From: Candidatus Fermentibacterota bacterium
Lineage (GTDB): Bacteria; JAFGKV01
Reading direction: 5' to 3'
DNA: 11,306 nucleotides
Assembly: GCA_030620115.1 (NCBI GenBank)
Contig: JAUXFG010000127.1
Coordinates: 1-11,306 of the forward strand
The notes beneath the pieces are model-generated. The model was not told the DNA's origin. It searched no databases and saw only the letters and a list, made by a program, of their open reading frames with translations. Numbering within the stretch: position 1 is the first letter of the stretch; the number at the start of each line of letters is the position of its first letter. Of the stretch, positions 6,513 to 11,306 are shown piece by piece. The position numbers were made by a program, and so were the translations under genes.

Positions 6513-7319
6513 CTAGTGCTCCCCAAGGCACCAGAGGACCGCATTTTTCATCAGATCCCAATCCGAGCCCATATCATCATACCCATCGTCAGCAGGAAAC
6601 CCATCTCGATCACGGTCTTCCTCGAACTCGGGATGTGCGCCAATGATGAATACCCGGCCGAGACCGTACTCAAATGCGGCCACTGCGGGCTGACCCCCGA
6701 TGTCGTACTGGCCCAAAATGACGATGTCGGCGCCATCGTCAGGCGAGAACATCGGGCCATAGCAATAGAGAATCCATGTCGTGTCCGTCTCTGATTGCGT
6801 GATGGGATGCGTTGAGTTCACGATGTTGATTCTGCACATGGTGCATTGAGGATAGGGAGCAATTGCATCTACGGGGCCCCTGGCTTCGCCGGGAAATAGC
6901 CCCAGGGGATTCATGGGGAGTCTAGTCCCTTGCCATATCACGTCACTTGCCGTGAAGTAAGACCCACCGCAAATACCTATGTACGCTCCACCATTGCGGA
7001 TGAAACTTCTTATCTTCTCCTTGCCATCCTGAGAGATGTCTTGTGCGTATTGGTACATATCGCCACCTGGGAAGCAGAGAATACTGCAATCACAGGGATG
7101 TGCTGAGTTGAAGTAATCCGCCTTTACCAATTGAACCGAATAGCCCATCCATTCGAACATATTCTGAGTAGCTTTGATACAGCCTTCGTCCGCTCCTCGG
7201 TCACAATAGAGGGCCACGCGTGCACTGTTATCTTCGACTCCCTGGCAATTGATGACCAGCAATGGCAGCAGAAATGCGCACACCTGGCAACTCAGCCATC
7301 TCGCACAAATCTCTCTCAT
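6513..7319 (-). CDS. Exported glutamine-amidotransferase-fold protein, biotin-protein-ligase N-terminal-like
   Basis: A 268-residue protein. ATG 7319 is chosen because GGAGG (7329-7325) lies 5 nt upstream and the start is followed directly by a signal sequence (ARWLSCQVCAFLLPLLVINC). An ORF extends upstream to 7445 but without these signals. C25 follows VIN, which is not a canonical lipobox, so a lipoprotein is possible but unlikely. The mature part has the class I amidotransferase/DJ-1-like fold: ARVALYCDRGA strand, FPGGDMYQY (83-91), the nucleophile elbow GAYIGICGGSYF with C117, and GAHPEFEED (228-235) giving H229 and E231, a plausible Cys-His-Glu triad. Order and motifs match the BPL_N domain (PF09825), which also occurs in stand-alone secreted proteins of unknown substrate. 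An acidic DRDRDG...DDGYDD patch (235-249) may bind a cation. It lies 142 nt downstream of the serine hydrolase on the same strand, so they may be co-transcribed. Confidence 0.8.
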   Translation of the reverse strand: MREICARWLSCQVCAFLLPLLVINCQGVEDNSARVALYCDRGADEGCIKATQNMFEWMGYSVQLVKADYFNSAHPCDCSILCFPGGDMYQYAQDISQDGKEKIRSFIRNGGAYIGICGGSYFTASDVIWQGTRLPMNPLGLFPGEARGPVDAIAPYPQCTMCRINIVNSTHPITQSETDTTWILYCYGPMFSPDDGADIVILGQYDIGGQPAVAAFEYGLGRVFIIGAHPEFEEDRDRDGFPADDGYDDMGSDWDLMKNAVLWCLGEH

Positions 7320-7329
7320 GCGAACCTCC

Positions 7330-7390
7330 CCATGGGCGGTGGAGCTTCCGTCCTCGGAGAAGCTCCTCTCGCTTTGGCTCGCCCCCATGG
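7330..7390 (-). promoter_or_regulatory. Nested inverted repeat directly next to a ribosome-binding site
   Basis: Outer arms ccatgggcg (7330-7338) and cgcccccatgg (7380-7390) pair apart from a 2-nt bulge; inner arms ggagcttc (7341-7348) and gaagctcc (7359-7366) pair perfectly. The outer stem ends one base from the GGAGG of the amidotransferase-fold gene. The structure could tune translation initiation or protect the downstream message after processing. No T-tract follows, so a simple terminator is unlikely. Confidence 0.4.
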
Positions 7391-7461
7391 TCAGGAGCGA
7401 TGACCTCTCTCCAGGGTTTCTCTCTTTTTGGATTCCTTTCAACATACAGGGAATATTCTGG

Positions 7462-9141
7462 TTAATTCACCTTGTTCCCCGGCAGATCTTGGCCTCCTTG
7501 GTGGAGTATGACTTTTTCCACCGCTCCGTTGGAGTCGAATACAAAGGAGAGCTGCGCGTCCACGATCTTCAAGAAGAACTCGGTTTCCGATTCAGGGAAA
7601 ATCTGAACAGCTACTTGGCCAGTTGCCTGAAGCATGAGACGATTCTTGTCCCGGAAGACCTTGAGCAAGAAACCCGGCATGAGTTCATACTCTCCAACGT
7701 AACGGTCCAAAGTCTCCGGCGCCATTGTGATTTCTTCGTGAAGAGAGGGAAGTGGCTCGTCAGTGCGCACGGCCTTCTTCTCCCGTCCATTTTGGTGCAT
7801 CAACATGTACATGACATTGCCATCATCATCAAGCGCAAACTCGAAATCGGAGAGGGCGTTCGGATAGAAGAATTCGGTTTCTGATGAAGCGCACGCCTGC
7901 ATGATAGGGCCACCCAGGCGCTGAGTACATAAATAGTCATCGTGTCGTGTCACGTACCGAACATTTTCCTCATCGATACGGTAGACTCCGACGTATCGAT
8001 CGAGCGTTTCTCGAGGAAGCCGCACCTCGGTTCGTTCCTCGAAGGGCCTACCGATTGCGATGGCTGCCGCCTTCCGGGCCAGATATGGAGCGCTGGGCTC
8101 ATGTCCAATACAGTTGGTAAGAACCGCAACATAGGCATGTTTTTCCGGCACGCGGATGACGAAGCTCATGAATCCCCTGATACCACCTCCGTGCGCAGCA
8201 ACAGGAGAGCCCTGGAGTTCGGAGATCATCCAACCGTAGGCATATTCAGTGGGCTCTCCGTTATCCAGAAGGAAGGGCGTGAAGTAGCGCTCAAGTGCTT
8301 CCTTTGGTACAAGGTTTTGGGTGTAGAGGGCCGCATCCCAACGTGCCATGTCATCAACCGTCGACAGCAGCGCTCCTGCGGAAAAGGGAGGAGTCATGCT
8401 TATGAATCCGGCATTTTGCCATGTCCCGCCTTCCCCTTCATAGCCAGTCGCACGGTTCGGAATGATCCTGGTATGGCTCCCATAGTAGGAGTTGTTCATG
8501 GATAGTGGCGCGAAGATGCGCTCCCTCACGAACTCCGCGTAGCTCTTTCCGCTCACCTTCTCGATGATGCGACCTAGAAGGAAGTAACCAGAGTTGCTGT
8601 AAGTCCATTTCTCGCCCGGTGCGAACTCCCTTGGTTCGTCCTTGAAGAGGTCAATCATTTCGTCAGGAGCAAGGTCGTCTCGTGCATGCTGCCAGAAGCT
8701 CGACATGTTCGTGTAGCTCTGGATGCCGGATGTATGGGAGAGCAAGTGGGCTATAGTGATCGGCTCGTCACCCATGGGGAAGTTTGGCAGAAATACGGTG
8801 ATCGAATCGTCCAAGGAGAGTTTGCCCTCTTCCTCGAGCATGAGGATCGCCATAGCGGTGAACTGCTTGGTAACGGAACCAAGGCGAAAGACCGTCTGTG
8901 GCGTGACGGGAATTCCGTGCTCCAGGTTGGCTAAACCATAGCCCTTGCGAAGGATCGTTTGACCATCCTTGACCACGATAACTGCGGCGCCCGGAGCGCT
9001 GTCGGAGTATGCCGCCCTGAACAGAGCATCTATCTGCTGAGAGGCTTCGCCGTCCTTGCCGGAAGCCGCAGATGCCGCCATGACAAGCATGGCTGCTGCC
9101 CCCAGGATCGTTCCCACTATCGCTGTTCTTCCAAAGGTCAT
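7462..9141 (-). CDS. Exported serine hydrolase, class C beta-lactamase family, with two DUF3471-type domains
   Basis: A 559-residue protein; ATG 9141 with GGAGG 5 nt upstream. Residues 1-27 form a signal peptide (FGRTAIVGTILGAAAMLVMA, cut near ASA). The penicillin-binding/beta-lactamase fold (PF00144) spans about 33-365, with the full catalytic set: S89-V-T-K92 (acylated serine and lysine), Y181-S-N183, and H317-G-G319 in place of KTG. This HGG form is usual in esterase/D-aminopeptidase-like members rather than true AmpC. Two C-terminal beta domains, about 375-460 (LPRETLDRYVGVYRI) and 473-555 (MAPETLDRYVGEYEL), are similar to each other and to DUF3471; they normally pack against such hydrolase domains. 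It probably hydrolyses a peptide, ester or D-amino-acid-containing substrate in the periplasm or outside; antibiotic resistance should not be assumed. It is followed on the same strand by the amidotransferase-fold gene. Confidence 0.9.
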   Translation of the reverse strand: MTFGRTAIVGTILGAAAMLVMAASAASGKDGEASQQIDALFRAAYSDSAPGAAVIVVKDGQTILRKGYGLANLEHGIPVTPQTVFRLGSVTKQFTAMAILMLEEEGKLSLDDSITVFLPNFPMGDEPITIAHLLSHTSGIQSYTNMSSFWQHARDDLAPDEMIDLFKDEPREFAPGEKWTYSNSGYFLLGRIIEKVSGKSYAEFVRERIFAPLSMNNSYYGSHTRIIPNRATGYEGEGGTWQNAGFISMTPPFSAGALLSTVDDMARWDAALYTQNLVPKEALERYFTPFLLDNGEPTEYAYGWMISELQGSPVAAHGGGIRGFMSFVIRVPEKHAYVAVLTNCIGHEPSAPYLARKAAAIAIGRPFEERTEVRLPRETLDRYVGVYRIDEENVRYVTRHDDYLCTQRLGGPIMQACASSETEFFYPNALSDFEFALDDDGNVMYMLMHQNGREKKAVRTDEPLPSLHEEITMAPETLDRYVGEYELMPGFLLKVFRDKNRLMLQATGQVAVQIFPESETEFFLKIVDAQLSFVFDSNGAVEKVILHQGGQDLPGNKVN

Positions 9142-9604
9142 GATTTCCTCCCATCCAAATCTGTCTCATCCCTGCAATATGACAACACCTTCAAGACGGA
9201 TCTATGTTCCGAAAAGTTCCATGCGTGTTGATCACGCTCTTCGCAAGTGCCTACGTTCTCGGGAGGGCGATCATCTCATGGCAACTGGTGTCCTGACCTG
9301 AAACTCCGTCTCGAACTTCGTCCCGAACTTCATCAGGAGCTGCGTCGAGCCAAGTTTCTTCCATGTGTGGGTCAGTAGGAGTCGGGCGGATATTGCCTTT
9401 CGGCATTCGTCATGTCGAGTCCTCCCCGCATCCCAGGATGCAATGCCAGATCACATAATCCGTTTTTGATTAAGTTCCTGCGCATATACTTAAATAGTTT
9501 GCGTATCAAACGAAAGGATGAATGCGAATTGCGTGATTGAGAATCGAGGAATTGAGCGACTGCGGGAAACGAAGAATCCCTCACCATTCCATCATTCCAG
9601 CAAC
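9142..9604. other. Intergenic, no gene seen; AT-rich dyad and small duplications
   Basis: Upstream of the serine hydrolase. Nothing convincing is coded. There is a 12-bp imperfect duplication, tcgaacttcgtc / ccgaacttcatc (9311-9334), and an AT-rich nested dyad (ttaagt 9470-9475 with acttaa 9488-9493, flanked by tttgat 9465-9470 and atcaaa 9505-9510). The dyad stands out from the GC-rich surroundings and could hold a promoter or operator. Bases 9541-9600 resemble worn repeat modules (gaagaatccctc, ccattccatcattccag). Confidence 0.35.
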
Positions 9605-9776
9605 GTAGGTCGGGTTAGCCTAGCGTAACCCGACATTCTTCCGGCTCAGGCCCGCGGCGATACGTGGATGGGGGCGCGTACTCGGAGGATCTCAGAGCGG
9701 GGCGGTCGGGTTGCCGGAGGACGTGGGAAACGAGAGATATGGAGTTGTCGGGTTACGCTCTGCTAACCCGACCTAC
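9605..9776. mobile_element. 172-bp REP/MITE-like element, copy 1
   Basis: It is bounded by perfect 15-bp terminal inverted repeats, gtaggtcgggttagc (9605-9619) and gctaacccgacctac (9762-9776). Each end also folds on itself: gtcgggtta-gcctagcg-taacccgac (9609-9634) and gtcgggtta-cgctctgc-taacccgac (9747-9772). Two such palindromes in opposite orientation make a BIME-like unit; GTAGGTCGGGTTAGCG-type palindromes are known REP-like sequences linked elsewhere to REP-associated tyrosine transposases. The middle has no ORF of note. A copy with 6 differences in 172 bp lies in the same orientation at 11131-11302. Both copies are preceded by agcaac; no target-site duplication is obvious. Confidence 0.8.
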
Positions 9777-10125
9777 ACCTGCTGTTCCGTGCCTTGACCT
9801 TGATCCTCCTTGCTCATCGATGTCACTTCTCTTATCATCATTCCCCCTTTGTTTCATTCGTAAACGCACGGACCGGAGGCTGCTCTCAAAGACTCCCGCC
9901 CCATAATGTGAATAGATCTGGAGTACCTATGGCGGCCACACGACGTATAGTGAGTGCTGAGTGGTCTCTTCTCTGTGGAGCGACGCAGAAAGCCAATGGG
10001 GCGTTATGGGGTGTTGGAGAAACGGAGAATTGGAATGAGGGGGGAGTTGGAGCATGAGGATCAGGTATCGTGGTCATGCCTGAATTGATGCCATCGAGTA
10101 CGACAACACTCCACGAGGCTGACGC
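9777..10125. other. Leader region of the two-gene cassette; no clear gene
   Basis: Nothing is recognised as a complete gene. There is a purine-rich stretch with ggag repeats (10015-10059), and at its end a 17-codon frame (ATG 10076, encoding MPELMPSSTTTLHEADA) whose TGA overlaps the GTG of the next gene as GTGA (10126-10129). The promoter of the cassette should lie here, but I cannot assign -35 and -10 boxes. Confidence 0.35.
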
Positions 10126-10941
10126 GTGAACATCTACCTCGAGCTCACCGAACGGTTCAACCAAGGGAAACTGCGAGCTATCATCAGCTCTGGTCAGGCA
10201 GTGGTACTTCACCGGTTGGCCATCATGAGCAAGGACGGCGACTGGATTCTGAAAGAAGATAATGAAACCATGAAGCACGTTCTGGGGATTCTGTCTGAGT
10301 TCAACGCGCGATACCGCTTTGGCGCTCCACTCGACAAGCGATGGATGACCGGGGGATGGAGCTCACACTTCGAATTCCGCCATGAGCAGCTTCGGGTTCG
10401 AACTGATTTTGTCACCCGGCCACCTCGAATCCAGCGATCCGAGCTGGAAATGATCTGGGACGAACAGGCAGGTCACGGTACGCCATTTGTGGGCGCGAGG
10501 CATTTGGCTGAGATCAAGAAGACTAATCGCGAGAAAGACTATGCGATTATCGGTGAACTGGCCAGGATCATGGTAGATCCTGCGGACCAGCTGCTCTATT
10601 CTAGAAGCGCAAGAGATCTCATTGGCCTTGCTGAAGAGTATCCCGACCTCGTTCAGGATCTGAAGTCCAAGCGGCGTGTCTTGCAGTTCATCCGTAAGGG
10701 AAGAGAACGGCTGGAAGAAACCATCGACGCTGAGAGGCGCATGCTCATGCGAGCCAATGAGGATAGGCTTGCTGCCTATGCTGAGGCTGCACAGGCTTGG
10801 TCATCGGTCTGGTTGGATGTCAGGAATGAGATCACTGGTCGATCTCTGCTTGAGGCTCATGAGATCATCGTAAGAAAGGCAGAGTTGTTCTTGCCGTTTC
10901 AGCTTTCAAGAGGAGTGTCGAGTGATCAGGTTCCAAGATGA
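10126..10941 (+). CDS. Nucleotidyltransferase-fold protein, AbiEii/MNT-like, function unknown
   Basis: A 271-residue protein; GTG 10126 with GAGG 7 nt upstream and GTGA overlap with a 17-codon frame. Residues 19-42 (IISSGQAVVLHRLAIMSKDG then DWIL) match the nucleotidyltransferase start: helix after SG(Q)A, then D37-G-D39 in the place of the DxD metal-binding pair. The third acidic position is D94 in LRVRTDFV. KKTNREKDYAIIGEL (131-145) matches the later K...RxKD..D/I..L segment of AbiEii-type proteins. The conserved-looking stretch ARYRFGAPLDKRWMTGGWSS (61-80) lies between. Residues about 180-255 are a long charged helix region, possibly coiled coil. Motifs are weaker than in canonical toxins, so it could be a catalytic nucleotidyltransferase, a toxin, or an inactive relative. 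The downstream gene overlaps it by 20 nt; both are framed by two copies of the 172-bp element. Confidence 0.65.
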   Translation: MNIYLELTERFNQGKLRAIISSGQAVVLHRLAIMSKDGDWILKEDNETMKHVLGILSEFNARYRFGAPLDKRWMTGGWSSHFEFRHEQLRVRTDFVTRPPRIQRSELEMIWDEQAGHGTPFVGARHLAEIKKTNREKDYAIIGELARIMVDPADQLLYSRSARDLIGLAEEYPDLVQDLKSKRRVLQFIRKGRERLEETIDAERRMLMRANEDRLAAYAEAAQAWSSVWLDVRNEITGRSLLEAHEIIVRKAELFLPFQLSRGVSSDQVPR

Positions 10942-11134
10942 GTTCCTGAGCGAAGAAGATCTGGATCTACGGAATCTCTCAGATGAAGAACTCATGGCAT
11001 ATTGGGAGTTGTGGCTCCAGCAAGCGCAAGTAACGAACGATTTGGATGAACACACCTATTCGCACGGGGTCTTCACCGCGGAACCAACACCAAAGAAGAA
11101 TATCGAGGCGCGAGATCGACCACAAGCAACGTAG
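10922..11134 (+). CDS. Small acidic protein (70 residues) paired with the nucleotidyltransferase-like gene
   Basis: GTG 10922 has AGGAG (10911-10915) 6 nt upstream, a strong site inside the end of the previous gene; the two frames overlap by 20 nt, indicating one operon and coupled translation. The first 30 residues are strongly acidic (ten Asp/Glu, two Arg: FQDEFLSEEDLDLRNLSDEE), followed by an amphipathic AYWELWLQQAQ helix and a basic, proline-containing tail. No known family is recognised. The stop TAG (11132-11134) is made by bases 2-4 of the 172-bp element, so the C-terminus may be altered by insertion. It could be the antitoxin or partner of the preceding protein; this rests on size, charge and coupling only. 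Confidence 0.65.
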   Translation: MIRFQDEFLSEEDLDLRNLSDEELMAYWELWLQQAQVTNDLDEHTYSHGVFTAEPTPKKNIEARDRPQAT

Positions 11135-11302
11135 GTCGGGTTAGCCTAGCGTAACCCGACATTCTTCCGGCTCGGGCACGCGGCGATACGTGGATGGGGG
11201 CGCGTACTCGGAGGATCTCAGAGCGGGGCGGTCGGGTTGCCGGAGGATGTAGGAAACGAATGATATGGAGTTGTCGGGTTACGCTCTGCTAACCCGACCT
11301 AC
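11131..11302. mobile_element. 172-bp REP/MITE-like element, copy 2
   Basis: Same length, orientation, 15-bp termini (11131-11145 / 11288-11302) and end hairpins as the copy at 9605-9776. The six differences are all internal. Its first bases supply the stop codon of the 70-residue gene. The two direct copies are 1526 bp apart start to start, so homologous recombination could delete or duplicate the two-gene cassette. Confidence 0.8.
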
Positions 11303-11306
11303 ATCT

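Noticed and set aside
7249-7884. 211-codon plus-strand frame
   Set aside because: It is antisense to the serine hydrolase C-terminal domains and to the amidotransferase-fold gene start; no signal or motif supports it.
7462-9141. Antibiotic-resistance beta-lactamase call for the serine hydrolase
   Set aside because: It has HGG instead of KTG and two DUF3471-type tail domains, which fits the broader esterase/peptidase relatives rather than AmpC.
9271-9375. Possible 3' end of a lost minus-strand gene (reads KKLGSTQLLMKFGTKFETEF, then QVRTPVAMR and a stop)
   Set aside because: The frame is short, has no ribosome site, and overlaps a 12-bp duplication that explains the KFGTKFETEF pattern; I do not recognise a family.
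9605-11302. Unit repeats suggesting a CRISPR array
   Set aside because: There are only two copies, 172 bp long, separated by genes and with terminal inverted repeats; this is a mobile or REP-type element.

Overview
The window reads as accessory chromosome from an uncultured bacterium. It has no core housekeeping operon, rRNA or tRNA. Four of the six larger genes carry export signals. The intergenic space is rich in short dispersed repeats, such as 'agattcttcggtcgctccgctccctcagaatgacaca', runs of 'ctgaacg' and 'ctcccaatct'. I associate this repeat style, together with a beta-helix protein ending in a fibronectin-III-like tail, with FCB-group or candidate-phylum genomes. That placement is inference; the sequence contains no phylogenetic marker. 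Well-placed Shine-Dalgarno sequences (AAGGAG, GGAGG) precede most genes, and GTG or TTG starts are frequent.

Layout. Bases 35-4084 (minus strand) hold two exported proteins: a 583-residue parallel beta-helix protein (1488-3239) and, downstream, an exported alpha/alpha-toroid protein of the prenyltransferase/squalene-cyclase repeat type (116-1135). The second gene is preceded by a possible 52-codon membrane-peptide ORF whose stop overlaps its GTG start (GTGA). The pair is bracketed by two inverted copies of a short element, made of a conserved 28-nt core plus a hairpin. Bases 3240-4307 are non-coding and consist mostly of repeats and hairpins. Bases 4308-6083 (plus) encode a complete M3-family oligoendopeptidase F. 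A broken GGDEF (diguanylate cyclase) C-terminus abuts it tail to tail. Bases 6513-9141 (minus) encode a class C beta-lactamase-fold serine hydrolase with two C-terminal DUF3471-type domains. It is followed by an exported glutamine-amidotransferase-fold protein resembling the biotin-protein-ligase N-terminal domain; a nested hairpin sits next to that gene's ribosome-binding site.

Bases 9605-11302 are the most unusual part. Two direct, about 96% identical 172-bp copies of a REP/MITE-like element (15-bp perfect terminal inverted repeats, an inner hairpin at each end) bracket a two-gene overlapping operon. The first gene encodes a degenerate AbiEii/MNT-like nucleotidyltransferase-fold protein. 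The second encodes a 70-residue acidic protein whose stop codon lies inside the second repeat copy. This cassette is my best candidate for an undescribed system. Its toxin-antitoxin or defence role is only a hypothesis.

Functionally, the exported proteins (beta-helix, toroid, serine hydrolase, amidotransferase-fold) point to envelope or extracellular polymer and peptide processing. The cytosolic PepF would degrade oligopeptides. No single pathway can be read from the set.
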